Origin: Corynebacterium renale
Lineage (GTDB): Bacteria; Actinomycetota; Actinomycetes; Mycobacteriales; Mycobacteriaceae
DNA: 64,000 nucleotides
Direction of reading: 5' to 3'
Assembly (NCBI RefSeq): GCF_002563965.1
Contig: NZ_PDJF01000001.1
Location: 2,284,928-2,348,927 of the forward strand
The notes under the pieces were generated by a model. The model saw nothing but the letters and a program-made list of their open reading frames with translations, did no database searches and was not told the DNA's origin. Of this stretch, positions 45,620-54,847 are shown piece by piece (the stretch's first letter is position 1; every line of letters starts with the position of its first letter). Position numbers and translations under genes: made by a program.

Positions 45620-46969
45620 ATGGATACTCTTCTTCTTAATTCTTTAATTGGCGCCCTGGGCCCGGACCGCGTGCTCACTGAACCAACAGCGATGGCCCCA
45701 TTTACCGGCGATTATTCCTCGTACACACCGGAGGCAGACCCCCTGGCCGTTGTTCTCCCGCGCACGACGGAGGAGGTTTCGGTGGCGCTGACGTGGGCCA
45801 ATGAACATGCCATCCCGGTGAGTATTCATGCGGGCGGTTCGGGTGTTGCCGGTGGTGCGGTGGCGTACGCCGGCGGGCTGGTCATTTCAACCCGTTCGAT
45901 GGACCAGATCGTAGAGATTGATCCGGCTTCCCGCCTGGCCGTCGTGCAGCCGGGTGTTATCACCGCGGAATTAGATCGCGCCGCCCGCGAGCATGGACTT
46001 TTCTTTGCACCAGATCCGGCGAGTACGGAAATTTCCACCGTCGGCGGAAACATTGCCACGAATGCTGGCGGTTTTCGGTGCATCGCCTACGGCGATACTG
46101 CTGCCGCGGTTGCTGGCCTGACTGTAGTGCTTGCCGACGGCAGCGTGATCACAACCGGTTCGCGGACGGTCAAGAATTCCACCGGCTACAACTTGACGCA
46201 ATTGTTTACTGGCTCCGAGGGAACTCTGGGCGTGATTACGGAGGCGACTGTCTGGCTCACCCCGGTCCCGGAGGGCTCGTGCCACACGTTCCTGGCCGCT
46301 TTTGACACGCTCGACGATGCGGTGCGTGCGGTCGTCGAGATTAATGCATCGCCTGCTTTCCTTGAAGCCCTTGAGCTTATCGACTCCGGCATCGTCGGCT
46401 TCATCGAGGATTTCGCAGCCCCCGGCCTTCCCCGCCCGGCAGCTGGGCTACTCATGGGCCAGGCGATTTCCCCCTCAGCGGCGGCTGATATTGAGCGCGC
46501 GGCCCAGATTTGTCGCAATAATGGCGCCACCGAAGTCACCACCGCCGCTGATGATTCGCTTCTCGACGCCCGCCGGCTTGCCCTCCCCGCCCTGCAGAAA
46601 GCTGGCCAGTGGGTGAATGGCGATGTAGGAGTTCCCGTCCCCGCGCTGCCTGCAATGATCACGCGCATCGCTGAAATCTCGGCTGAGCTGGGCGTAGAGG
46701 TGCGTATCGTGGCCCATGCCGGCGACGGCAACCTGCACCCGAATGTGCGCCGCATCGGTGAAGTAGACCCCGTGGCAGATGAGGCGATGGATCGCATTAT
46801 CTCTGCGGCAGTTGCTTATGGCGGTGTGATTACCGGCGAACACGGAATTGGCATTGCGAAGCACCATGAGCTTTCACTGCAATTCGATGAGGCGACGTTG
46901 GCCGCGCAGCGCGCCATCAAGTCCGCGCTGGATCCGAAGAACATTTTGAGCCCGAATCGCGGTATATAG
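45620..46969 (+). CDS. FAD-linked oxidase (GlcD / D-2-hydroxyacid dehydrogenase type)
   Basis: A 449-residue flavoprotein with a PCMH FAD-binding domain (PVSIHAGGSGVAGGAVAYAGG near 80, STVGGNIATNAGGF near 150, GSEGTLGVITEATVWL near 205) and an FAD-oxidase C-terminal domain (HAGDGNLHPNVR near 370, GEHGIGIAKH near 415). Likely oxidises D-lactate or glycolate into the quinone pool. Shorter than corynebacterial Dld. ATG 45620 is used; TACCGT lies about 7 nt upstream, so it may be leaderless. A strong terminator follows. Confidence 0.88.
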   Translation: MDTLLLNSLIGALGPDRVLTEPTAMAPFTGDYSSYTPEADPLAVVLPRTTEEVSVALTWANEHAIPVSIHAGGSGVAGGAVAYAGGLVISTRSMDQIVEIDPASRLAVVQPGVITAELDRAAREHGLFFAPDPASTEISTVGGNIATNAGGFRCIAYGDTAAAVAGLTVVLADGSVITTGSRTVKNSTGYNLTQLFTGSEGTLGVITEATVWLTPVPEGSCHTFLAAFDTLDDAVRAVVEINASPAFLEALELIDSGIVGFIEDFAAPGLPRPAAGLLMGQAISPSAAADIERAAQICRNNGATEVTTAADDSLLDARRLALPALQKAGQWVNGDVGVPVPALPAMITRIAEISAELGVEVRIVAHAGDGNLHPNVRRIGEVDPVADEAMDRIISAAVAYGGVITGEHGIGIAKHHELSLQFDEATLAAQRAIKSALDPKNILSPNRGI

Positions 46970-46973
46970 AAGT

Positions 46974-46999
46974 AATGCCCGGCCTGGTGGCCGGGCATT
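46974..46999. terminator. Terminator between the oxidase and ABM genes
   Basis: 11-bp stem (46974-46984 with 46989-46999), TGGT loop, TTTTT tract; convergent genes on both sides. Confidence 0.88.
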
Positions 47000-47006
47000 T
47001 TTCGTT

Positions 47007-47333
47007 TTACTTCTCTACGCGGAACTCTGCCATCTCATCCCATTCAGTCTTGCCTGGGATCAGGGTATTGATGATGGTTGGGGTTTCCAGCAGCAGGGTT
47101 GGGAACAGTTCCTGAGCATCCTTGAAATGCTGGGAGTTCACGTGGGGCTCTGCAGCGTCATCCTGGAATGCTTCGATGAGGATGTATTCGTTGGGGTCAT
47201 CCTCGTTGCGGTACCAGTCGAAGAAGATGTTGCCCTCTTCAGCGCGGGAGGCCTGGGTAAATTCGTCGACCTTCTCGCGGAAGTTTTCTACGTACTCGGG
47301 CTTTGGACGGAAGCGAACGTTAATCAAAATCAT
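47007..47333 (-). CDS. ABM-domain protein (YgiN-like quinol monooxygenase)
   Basis: A 108-residue ferredoxin-like-fold protein. The pattern VRFRPKPEYVENFREKVDEF, EEGNIFFDWYRNEDDPNEYI and EPHVNSQHFKDAQELF is typical of antibiotic-biosynthesis-monooxygenase (ABM) domain dimers. Possible roles are quinone redox cycling or a small stress protein; the substrate is not evident. The gene is divergent from the metal importer operon, so it might share its regulatory region. Confidence 0.82.
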   Translation of the reverse strand: MILINVRFRPKPEYVENFREKVDEFTQASRAEEGNIFFDWYRNEDDPNEYILIEAFQDDAAEPHVNSQHFKDAQELFPTLLLETPTIINTLIPGKTEWDEMAEFRVEK

Positions 47334-47369
47334 ATGACCAATGGTACCGACGTCCCCCGCGTCTTGCCA

Positions 47370-47425
47370 TTGACAGCAAATCTCCAGTAAGTTTAAACGA
47401 GCCTAACTTAACTACCCTTAAACTT
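47370..47425 (+). promoter_or_regulatory. Promoter and operator region of the metal-importer operon
   Basis: TTGACA (47370-47375) is followed 17-18 bp later by TTAAAC/TAAACG. The perfect palindrome GTTTAAAC (47391-47398) overlaps the -10. AAGTTTAA (47389-47396) and TTAAACTT (47418-47425) form a wider inverted repeat around GAGCCTAACTTAAC. This fits a DtxR/MntR-type metal-repressor site, but the regulator is not in the window. Confidence 0.5.
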
Positions 47426-47437
47426 TGGGAGGTTTTT

Positions 47438-48376
47438 ATGAAACGCGCGCTTGCCGCAACCGCCGTAGCAGCCCTCTTCCTGGCTGGCTGCAGCACCGAA
47501 TCTACGGATTCAGCCGGGTCCACCAACGCCAAGGGCTCCGACACCTTCGCCGTCTACGCCACCACCGGCTACCTCGCCGACGCGGTGAAAAACATTCTTC
47601 CAACCGCTGAGGTCACCACCATGGTCGGCCCAGGTGGCGATCCGCACACCTACCAGCCATCCACCAAAGACATCGAAAAGATGAACAACGCGAACTTCGT
47701 CCTATGGAACGGCCTGCACCTGGAAGCACAGATGGAAGACCAGCTGGAAAGCTTCGATGACAAGCAGCTGGCCGTCGGCGAGCAGCTGCCCAAGGACATG
47801 CTGCTCGGTTGGGATGAAACCGGCCCGCACGGCGAAGAATTGCATGACCCACACATCTGGAACTCCCCTGAAGCATGGCTGATGGTGGTTGATTTTATCG
47901 TCGATAAGCTCTCTGAAATGCTCCCTGAGCAGGCGAAGGAGATTGAAGCAAACGGCGAAGCCTACTCCAAGAAGATCGAGGAAGCCGCCGCCGAGGCGCA
48001 CACCAAGATGGACAAGGTCAAGGAGCCACGCATCCTGATCACTGGCCACGACGCCTTCAACTACTTCGGCAAGACCTTCGACCTAGAGATTCACGCCACC
48101 GACTTCATCTCCACCGAGGCAGCCCTGTCCGCCGGTGAGATCTCGCAGCTGGCTGACCTCATCGCAGAAAAGAAGGTCCCCGTCATCTTCCAAGACAACC
48201 AGGCCAACCCGCAGGCGATCAACTCGCTCAAGGAAGCCGTCAAGTCGCGTGGCTGGGACGTCGTGGTCTCCGACGAAGAACTCTTCGCAGACTCGCTTGG
48301 CGCTGACGAAGGCGTAGACACCTACCTGGGCGCATTCAACCACAACGTCAACGCAGTATCGAAGGCGCTCAGCTAA
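47438..48376 (+). CDS. Metal-binding lipoprotein of a Mn/Zn ABC importer (ZnuA/MntA type)
   Basis: A 312-residue cluster A-I solute-binding protein. The lipobox is LAGCS at residues 16-20. Metal ligands are visible: His in GGDPHTYQPS near 70, His in WNGLHLEAQ near 90, His in DPHIWNSPEAW near 145 and the acidic ligand in IFQDNQANP near 250. There is no His-rich loop, which favours Mn(II)/Fe(II) over Zn(II), but this is not decisive. The start of a four-gene coupled operon with two permeases, like MntABCD/TroABCD. Confidence 0.9.
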   Translation: MKRALAATAVAALFLAGCSTESTDSAGSTNAKGSDTFAVYATTGYLADAVKNILPTAEVTTMVGPGGDPHTYQPSTKDIEKMNNANFVLWNGLHLEAQMEDQLESFDDKQLAVGEQLPKDMLLGWDETGPHGEELHDPHIWNSPEAWLMVVDFIVDKLSEMLPEQAKEIEANGEAYSKKIEEAAAEAHTKMDKVKEPRILITGHDAFNYFGKTFDLEIHATDFISTEAALSAGEISQLADLIAEKKVPVIFQDNQANPQAINSLKEAVKSRGWDVVVSDEELFADSLGADEGVDTYLGAFNHNVNAVSKALS

Positions 48377-49122
48377 TGGAAACAGCCTGCTCAACCCGCG
48401 ACCTCACCGTCAGCTACAGCGGTGACCCGGTCCTCCACCGCGTCAACTTCACCGTGCCGCAAGGCGTGGTCATGGGGATCGTCGGCCCGAACGGCGCCGG
48501 TAAATCTACCCTCATCAAGGCGATGCTGGGAATCGTGCCCTCGATTACCGGGACCAGCGAATTCTTCGGCGAACCACTCAGTAAGGTGCGCCTGCGCGTG
48601 GGATACATGCCCCAGTCCACGGCCGTGGACTGGGACTTCCCCACCACGGTCCTCGACGTCGTCGTCATGGGCACCTACGGGCGCCTCGGCTGGCTGCGAC
48701 GCCCCGGCGCGAAGCAGCGCAAGGAGGCGATGGAGGCCCTCGAACAGGTCAGCATGACCGAGTTTGTTTCCCGCCAGATCGGTGAACTTTCCGGTGGCCA
48801 GCGCCAGCGCGTCTTCTTGGCGCGCGCCCTGGTCCAGCACCCGGACCTGTACTTCATGGACGAACCTTTCCAGGGCATTGACGCACTCAGCCAGCAGGCG
48901 ATCGTCGATGTGCTCCATGAGCTGCGTGAAGCCGGCAAGACCGTGGTGATTGTGCACCACGATCTGGCTACCGTGGCGCACTACTGCGATTACGTGACTC
49001 TGCTCAAGGGTGAGGTCGTGGCTAGTGGCCCGGTTCAGACCACGTTTACCCGCGCTAATATTCGCACCACCTATGACATCCCTGAGGGCAGCGAGATTGG
49101 GCTCGCCGGGGCGGTGGACTAG
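48376..49122 (+). CDS. Mn/Zn ABC importer ATPase
   Basis: A 248-residue cytoplasmic ATPase: Walker A GPNGAGKSTLIKAM near 36, Q-loop MPQSTAVDWDFP (characteristic of ZnuC/MntB-like ATPases), signature LSGGQRQRVFLARAL near 137, Walker B LYFMDEPFQGID near 157 and the H-loop VHHDLA near 193. Start overlaps the lipoprotein stop (TAATG); the next gene follows without a gap. Confidence 0.93.
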   Translation: METACSTRDLTVSYSGDPVLHRVNFTVPQGVVMGIVGPNGAGKSTLIKAMLGIVPSITGTSEFFGEPLSKVRLRVGYMPQSTAVDWDFPTTVLDVVVMGTYGRLGWLRRPGAKQRKEAMEALEQVSMTEFVSRQIGELSGGQRQRVFLARALVQHPDLYFMDEPFQGIDALSQQAIVDVLHELREAGKTVVIVHHDLATVAHYCDYVTLLKGEVVASGPVQTTFTRANIRTTYDIPEGSEIGLAGAVD

Positions 49123-50040
49123 ATGTCGCCTGCAGAATTCTTCGCCGACCACACGTTTCGCATGGTGCTCATGGGCACCAGCGGGATCGGGGTCGTCGCC
49201 GGGGCGTTGGGGGCGTTTGCGTACGCGCGCAAACAGACCCTGATTTCGGACGTGATTTCACACGCCGCGCTGCCCGGCACGTTGGTGGCGTTCCTGGTTG
49301 CCGTGTTCTTCGGCCTCGACGGGCGCAACATGCTCTTCCTGATTATTGGCGCGGTGGTCATCGGCTCGCTTGCGGCCTGGCTGGCCAACGCGATCGCCGA
49401 GACCTCCAAGATCCGTATCGATACTGCGATGGCCGTGACGCTGGCGCTGTTCTTCGGCGCCGGCATGGTGCTCATGCGGATTATCACCAATGCCCCGCTT
49501 CCCGGTAAGGGCGGTATCCAGGACTACCTCTTCGGCAACGCATCAACGATGACGTACGCGGACCTGACCACCTCCCTCGGGGTGGGCGGCCTGGCCATCC
49601 TGATCATGGTGCTGTGCTGGAAAGAGTTCACCGTCCGCGCCTTCGACCCGATTCACTGCCAGATGATGGGCTTTTCCGGGCGCGTCGTCGACGGCCTGAT
49701 GTTCCTCACCATTGTCATCGCCACGGTCATCGGCGTGAAGTCGGTGGGTTTGGTGCTCATGGTCGCGTTCGTGGTCACCCCGCCGGCGGCTGCACGCCAA
49801 TGGGTCAATTCCCTGCCCGCGATGGTCACGCTCTCTGCGATCTTCGGTGGCGTGGGAAGCGCCGTGGGCGCGTACGCGTCGATCGCTGTGATTCAGGCTC
49901 CGACCGGCCCACTGATCGTGATCACGCTTTTTGTGATCCTGCTGATTTCGCTGATCTTCGCCCCGAAGCGGTCCCTGGTGCTGCGCGCCGTGCGTCGCGC
50001 CCAGGCCCGTAAGCGCCTAGCACTGGAGGTGGCAGCATGA
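49123..50040 (+). CDS. Mn/Zn ABC importer permease 1
   Basis: A 305-residue ABC-3 family permease with about nine hydrophobic segments; marks include YARKQTLISDVISHAALPGTL near 35 (coupling region) and GVKSVGLVLMVAFVVTPPAAA near 205. It has a basic C-terminal tail (RAVRRAQARKRL). Overlaps permease 2 by 4 nt (ATGA). Probably pairs with permease 2 as a heterodimer. Confidence 0.92.
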   Translation: MSPAEFFADHTFRMVLMGTSGIGVVAGALGAFAYARKQTLISDVISHAALPGTLVAFLVAVFFGLDGRNMLFLIIGAVVIGSLAAWLANAIAETSKIRIDTAMAVTLALFFGAGMVLMRIITNAPLPGKGGIQDYLFGNASTMTYADLTTSLGVGGLAILIMVLCWKEFTVRAFDPIHCQMMGFSGRVVDGLMFLTIVIATVIGVKSVGLVLMVAFVVTPPAAARQWVNSLPAMVTLSAIFGGVGSAVGAYASIAVIQAPTGPLIVITLFVILLISLIFAPKRSLVLRAVRRAQARKRLALEVAA

Positions 50041-50891
50041 CGTTCGCACTCGGCGCAGCCCTCCTTGCACTGGTCACAGCAATTTCGTGCGCGCTCCCCG
50101 GGGTGTTCGTGGTGCTGCGGAAGAACTCGATGCTTATCGACGCCATCGGCCACGCCGTCTTCCCCGGCATCGTCGTCGGCTACTTCTTCACCCACGACCT
50201 GGATTCGCCCTGGCTAATCCTGGGCGCAGCGCTCGCTGGCCTGGTTGTGGTGTTGGGCGCGGAATACTTGTCCGCCACCCGCCTCATCAGCGGCGACGCC
50301 CCGCAGGGGCTCATCTTCCCCGCCCTCTTCGCAGGTGGTGTGATCCTGGTGACCAACAACTTCGCCAACATCCACCTGGATACCCACGCGGTGCTCGTCG
50401 GTGACCTGAACCTGGCCAGCATGCCGCACCTGATCGTGGGCACCCGCGACTTCGGGCCACAGTACATGTACGTGATGCTGCTGGTCCTGGCCATCAATGC
50501 GGGCTTTATCTTTGCGTTCTACCCGCAGCTCAAACTGAGCACCTTCGACTCGGAGATCGCGCAGACCATGGGCATGCGCCCGCGCCTGCTCAACGCCGCG
50601 TTCATGTTCCTGGTCTCTGTCACGGTGACCGCAGCGTTCAATGCCGCCGGCGCCCTGCTGGTGGTAGCCCTCATTGTGGTTCCGGCGGCGACGGCGTACC
50701 TGCTGAGCAAGCAATTATCGACGATGTTTGCGCTCACCATCGGCATCGCGGTCCTGGGATCCCTCGGTGGATTCTGGTCCGCCTACCACCTGGGTGCGGC
50801 AACCTCTGCGACGATGAGCGTGTTCTACGGCGTGATCTTTATTGTGGTGTGGCTGGGCCAGCGCCTATTCCATTCGCTCCGCCACGTCTAA
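50037..50891 (+). CDS. Mn/Zn ABC importer permease 2
   Basis: A 284-residue ABC-3 family permease. Signatures: FVVLRKNSMLIDAIGHAVFPG near 25 and NAAGALLVVALIVVPAATAYLL near 205. Its last 27 nt overlap the 3' end of the convergent ABC-F gene. Two non-identical permeases in one operon are characteristic of Tro/Sit/Mnt-type systems. Confidence 0.92.
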   Translation: MTFALGAALLALVTAISCALPGVFVVLRKNSMLIDAIGHAVFPGIVVGYFFTHDLDSPWLILGAALAGLVVVLGAEYLSATRLISGDAPQGLIFPALFAGGVILVTNNFANIHLDTHAVLVGDLNLASMPHLIVGTRDFGPQYMYVMLLVLAINAGFIFAFYPQLKLSTFDSEIAQTMGMRPRLLNAAFMFLVSVTVTAAFNAAGALLVVALIVVPAATAYLLSKQLSTMFALTIGIAVLGSLGGFWSAYHLGAATSATMSVFYGVIFIVVWLGQRLFHSLRHV

Positions 50892-52673
50892 CCACTCCAT
50901 CTCTATCTCTTCGTGCTGGCTGCGCGCTTCGCGCAGCTGCCCGTCGAGGCGCGCCAGAAGTTCCGTGTCCAGCGGCTCGGCCACGGACGCGTCCGCGAGT
51001 TTCTTCTCCGTCTGCTCGATGGTTGTGGAAAGCTTAGACATCTCACGTTCCAGGCGGTTGAGCGTCTTGCGCAGCTCACGGTGTTCTTGAGCGCTCAGAC
51101 CCGGCGCATCGTTTTTCGGTGTGTCGGGTTTTTCTGTGTGCTCACCAAGATCTACTACCCCACCGGTATCGGCTTCCGCCGCGCGGCGCTCCAAGTACTG
51201 GTCAATACCACCGGGGAGGTTGGTCAGCGTGCCGTCCCCGAAGAGGGCCCAGGTGGAATCGGCGATGCGCTCGATCAAGTAGCGGTCGTGGGAAATCACC
51301 ACGAGGGTGCCCGGCCACTTATCCAAAAGGTCTTCGAGTTCTTGCAGCGTGTCGATGTCAAGGTCGTTCGTTGGCTCGTCGAGAAGCAAGATGTTCGGCT
51401 CGGCCATGAGCACGCGGGTGAGTTGGAGGCGGCGACGCTCGCCGCCGGAGAGGTCACGCACCGGGGTGCGCTGGCGTTTCGGCGCGAAGCCTAGGCGTTC
51501 GGCCAGCTGGGAGGCCGACAGGGTTCCGCCGGCGAATTCCACGTAGGTGGCCACGTCTTCGATGCAGTCGATGACGCGCCGGTCGGGGTCCAGGTCGTCG
51601 AGTTCCTGGCGCAACCACCCGATCCGGGCGGTCTGGCCTTCGATGCGCTTGCCTGCAGCCAGCGGGTATTCGCCGGCGAGGGTGCGCAGCAAGGTGGTCT
51701 TACCTGAACCGTTCACCCCCACCAAGCCGATGCGTTCGCCCGGCGCGAGACGCCACGTGAGGTCGTCGACCAGCGTGCGCCCGTCCGGGGTATCGATCTG
51801 CGCGTGCTCCAGCTCAATGACCACGCGGCCCTGGCGGGTCTTTGAAAAGCTGAGTAGTTCTACCTTGTTGCGCGGCTCGGGAACATCCGCGATCAGGGCT
51901 TCAGCTGCCTCGATGCGGTAGCGCGGCTTCGACGTACGCGCCGGAGCGCCGCGGCGTAGCCACGCAAGTTCTTTACGCGCCAAGTTTTGGCGGCGCTGCT
52001 CGGCGGCATCGGCCTGGCGAGCACGCTCAGCCCGGGCGAACGTCCAATCGTTGTAGCCACCCTCGTAAACGTCAACGGTGCCGTCGTGGACCTCCCACGT
52101 GTGGTTAGCCACGGTATCCAGGAACCAACGGTCATGGGTGACCACCACGATGGCAATCTTGCGGGAAAGCAAGTGCTCAGCCAGCCATTGGACGCCCTCG
52201 ATGTCCAGGTGGTTGGTGGGCTCGTCGAGGACGATCAGGTCCAGGTCACGCACCAACGCCGCAGCCAGGTTCACGCGGCGGCGCTCACCACCAGAAAGCT
52301 GGCCCACCTTGGTATCCAAGCCTAAGTCCACGATCCCCAGCCCGCCGAGGACTTCGCGGACCTTAGGGTTCGAGGCCCACTCGTAGGTCTCCACGCCCAG
52401 CGGCTCCAGGACCACGGCGGCCACCGTGTCCTCCGGGTTGAGTTCCGCACGCTGGGTCACCACCGCGAAACTCATGTCCGAATTGTGGGACACGCGCCCG
52501 GAATCTGGCTCCTCCAAACCGGTGAGCACTTCCAACAAGCTGGTCTTGCCACCGCCGTTTAAGCCGACTACCCCGATGCGGTCAGTGTCCTGGACGCCCA
52601 GGGAGACGCCGTCGAGAAGCGTCTTTAAACCGTAAGACAGGGACACGTTTTCTACGTTGATTAAGTTCGTCAT
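50865..52673 (-). CDS. ABC-F ATPase (Uup-like)
   Basis: A 602-residue soluble protein with two ABC domains and no membrane segment. Walker A GLNGGGKTSL near 34 and GVNGSGKTTL near 330; signatures LSGGERRRV and LSGGERRRL; Walker B VLDEPTNHLDIEG and LLDEPTNDLDIDT. The C-terminal 90 residues form a coiled coil (HRELRKTLNRLEREMSKLST), as in Uup, which acts on ribosomes or branched DNA. ATG 52673 is used. Divergent from a YibE/F gene across a 9-bp inverted repeat. The 5' 446 bases of the gene are part of the duplicated arm. Confidence 0.92.
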   Translation of the reverse strand: MTNLINVENVSLSYGLKTLLDGVSLGVQDTDRIGVVGLNGGGKTSLLEVLTGLEEPDSGRVSHNSDMSFAVVTQRAELNPEDTVAAVVLEPLGVETYEWASNPKVREVLGGLGIVDLGLDTKVGQLSGGERRRVNLAAALVRDLDLIVLDEPTNHLDIEGVQWLAEHLLSRKIAIVVVTHDRWFLDTVANHTWEVHDGTVDVYEGGYNDWTFARAERARQADAAEQRRQNLARKELAWLRRGAPARTSKPRYRIEAAEALIADVPEPRNKVELLSFSKTRQGRVVIELEHAQIDTPDGRTLVDDLTWRLAPGERIGLVGVNGSGKTTLLRTLAGEYPLAAGKRIEGQTARIGWLRQELDDLDPDRRVIDCIEDVATYVEFAGGTLSASQLAERLGFAPKRQRTPVRDLSGGERRRLQLTRVLMAEPNILLLDEPTNDLDIDTLQELEDLLDKWPGTLVVISHDRYLIERIADSTWALFGDGTLTNLPGGIDQYLERRAAEADTGGVVDLGEHTEKPDTPKNDAPGLSAQEHRELRKTLNRLEREMSKLSTTIEQTEKKLADASVAEPLDTELLARLDGQLREARSQHEEIEMEWLDVAERME

Positions 52674-52684
52674 ATCACCTGCAC

Positions 52685-52721
52685 AGCCTAGTCGCTTCCA
52701 CCCGCCGGAACAGACTAGGCT
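52685..52721. promoter_or_regulatory. Divergent promoter with 9-bp inverted repeat
   Basis: AGCCTAGTC (52685-52693) and GACTAGGCT (52713-52721) are exact inverted copies. Each carries a TAGGCT -10, one for the ABC-F gene (11 nt before its ATG) and one for the YibE/F gene (7 nt before its ATG). Confidence 0.6.
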
Positions 52722-52728
52722 AACCACC

Positions 52729-53979
52729 ATGTCCAGACATGCCAGCGCCACCACGCGCTCCCTGCCCAGACGCCTCCTCCTCGGTGGTCTTATCCTCGCC
52801 GCGATCACAGCGCTGGTCGGGATGGCATGGACGTGGCCGCGCGGCGGCTACCCAGACATTAGCGACGCCTTCGTGCATTCGCAATACAACCAGAAGCTTA
52901 TCGACGGCACCGTGATCTCCGTCGACAGTGACGCCTGCCAATCCCCCTCCGTCGGCCAGGTTTTCGACGGTTCCCCCATCTTCCCAGTGGATGACACTTC
53001 GGCCGACCAGGAGTGCAGGCGCTCCGTCGTAGAAATCACCTCCGGCGAACATGCGGGGCGCAACACCATGTTTGTGCACTACAACGTCCCCGGAGAACCA
53101 GTCCTGGAACCCGGTGACAAGATCCGCATGACCTCCGGCGACCAGCTAGCCTTCGCCGACTATGCCCGCGGCCCTTCCCTGTTGTGGTGGGGCCTAGCGG
53201 TTGTACTCGGGCTGATTATCTTCGCAGGATGGCGCGGTGTACGCGCGCTCGCAGGCCTGGGGATCACGTTGGCGTTCATCCTGGCCTATCTCCTGCCGGC
53301 GGTGGCCACGGGCGTGTCGTCCTCCCTGCTGGCCGTGATTACCGGCGCCGTAATTCTGCTTGCAGTGGTTCCGCTGGTGCACGGCATTAACTGGAAATCA
53401 GCGGCTGCGCTTGCCGGCACTCTGCTCGCACTCCTCCTCGCAGCGGGGCTAACCACCCTGGGGCTTCGCTCCACGGGGGTGCGCGGCCTGGGTTCCGAGG
53501 ACCTGCTCAACATCATGCTCTACCTGCCGGAAGTCTCCGTCATGGGGTTACTGTCCGCCGGGTTTATCATCGGCACCCTAGGCGTGCTCAACGACGTGAC
53601 CATCGCCCAAGCCTCCACCATCAACGAGCTCGCCGACCTGGATCCCGACGCCACCCCCTGGCGCCTGTTCACCGGTGCGATGCGCGTGGGCCAAGACCAC
53701 ATCACTTCCGTGGTGTACACCCTGGTCCTGAGCTACACCGGCGCGGCACTTCCCCTGCTACTGCTCATCTCGGCCGCGGACCGTTCGCTATTTGACACTC
53801 TGACCAGCGATGTCGTCGCCACCGAGCTGCTGCGCTCCATCATCGGCGCCCTCGCGCTTATCCTGGCGGTGCCGCTGACTACTTTTGTGGCCGCGTGGAC
53901 TGTTCCGGAGAAATCAGATACGCACCGCCTTGAGCTGGCCCAGAAGCCACCACAGCAGCGCGTGCCACATTCGCACTAA
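52729..53979 (+). CDS. YibE/F-like membrane protein
   Basis: A 416-residue protein: one N-terminal helix, an extracytoplasmic domain (about 45-150, with VHYNVPGEPVLEPGDKIRM) and eight or so C-terminal helices of the YibE/F family (SVMGLLSAGFIIGTLGVLND, TINELADLDP). Function of the family is not established. ATG 52729 is used because it is just downstream of a TAGGCT -10; a longer in-frame start would overlap the divergent ABC-F gene. Its 3' end overlaps ispE (opposite strand) by 101 nt. Confidence 0.85.
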   Translation: MSRHASATTRSLPRRLLLGGLILAAITALVGMAWTWPRGGYPDISDAFVHSQYNQKLIDGTVISVDSDACQSPSVGQVFDGSPIFPVDDTSADQECRRSVVEITSGEHAGRNTMFVHYNVPGEPVLEPGDKIRMTSGDQLAFADYARGPSLLWWGLAVVLGLIIFAGWRGVRALAGLGITLAFILAYLLPAVATGVSSSLLAVITGAVILLAVVPLVHGINWKSAAALAGTLLALLLAAGLTTLGLRSTGVRGLGSEDLLNIMLYLPEVSVMGLLSAGFIIGTLGVLNDVTIAQASTINELADLDPDATPWRLFTGAMRVGQDHITSVVYTLVLSYTGAALPLLLLISAADRSLFDTLTSDVVATELLRSIIGALALILAVPLTTFVAAWTVPEKSDTHRLELAQKPPQQRVPHSH

Positions 53980-54847
53980 GCACATAATCCGCCACGTCCT
54001 GGGCTTCATCCTGGCCCGCGCACAGGAATGCGACCGTCGGCCCCGAACCCGAAACCACCGCGCGCAGCGCCCCCGCGTCCTCCGCAACCGCGAGCGTGCG
54101 GCGCAGGTGCGGGGCCAAACTTATCGAAGCCGGCTCCATATCATTGTGTAACGCCCCCGCAAGCGCGTGGACGTCGCCGCGCCCGATCGCCTGAATGACG
54201 GCCTCAGGATCCACGTGCGGCGTGCGCTCCATCCCATCCAGCTGGTCAAAAACCTTCGGGGTAGAAAGGCCCGCGCCAGGTGATACAGCAAACGCCCACC
54301 AGTACGTCCCACGCGACAGCACAGGAACGAGCTCATCTCCGCGGCCGGTGCCTAGGCAGGTGCCACCGCGCACACAAAACGGCACGTCGGCGCCTAAAGT
54401 CGCGGCAACTCTGAGCAGATCGTCTAGCCCCAGGCCGGTGCCATAAAATTCATTGGCAGCCACGAGCGCGGCCGCCGCATCGGCGGAACCGCCGGCCATC
54501 CCGCCGGCCGTGGGGATAGATTTTGCAATATGAACACGCAGGCACGGCAACGCTGCCTCGCTGGCCCCCACCCGCGCGATAGCGGCAATCGCGTCTACGG
54601 CACGCCACGCCAGGTTCGTAGAATCCGTGGGCACCTTCGCAGCGTCTAGGCCGCTGACGGTCAATTCGGTGACCACAGAATCGCGAGCCGCACTGACGTC
54701 GGGAACCGGCGTCAACGTCACGTCATTGTGCGCCGAAATAGATTGGAATACGGTGACAAGATTGTGGTAGCCGTCATCACGGACGGAATCAACACCCAAA
54801 AACAGGTTGACCTTGCCGTGGGCGCGGGCATTAATCGGCGCTGACAT
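53879..54847 (-). CDS. ispE: 4-diphosphocytidyl-2-C-methyl-D-erythritol kinase
   Basis: GHMP kinase of the MEP isoprenoid pathway, 322 residues. N-terminal substrate region [16 protein letters not shown] loop [17 protein letters not shown] near 115 and C-terminal motif [11 protein letters not shown] near 275. The start lies inside the ksgA 3' end (17-nt overlap), indicating translational coupling. Conserved order rpfB-ksgA-ispE. Confidence 0.95.
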   Translation of the reverse strand: MSAPINARAHGKVNLFLGVDSVRDDGYHNLVTVFQSISAHNDVTLTPVPDVSAARDSVVTELTVSGLDAAKVPTDSTNLAWRAVDAIAAIARVGASEAALPCLRVHIAKSIPTAGGMAGGSADAAAALVAANEFYGTGLGLDDLLRVAATLGADVPFCVRGGTCLGTGRGDELVPVLSRGTYWWAFAVSPGAGLSTPKVFDQLDGMERTPHVDPEAVIQAIGRGDVHALAGALHNDMEPASISLAPHLRRTLAVAEDAGALRAVVSGSGPTVAFLCAGQDEAQDVADYVLSANVARAAVVASGPAQGGAYLISPEQSTRPQK

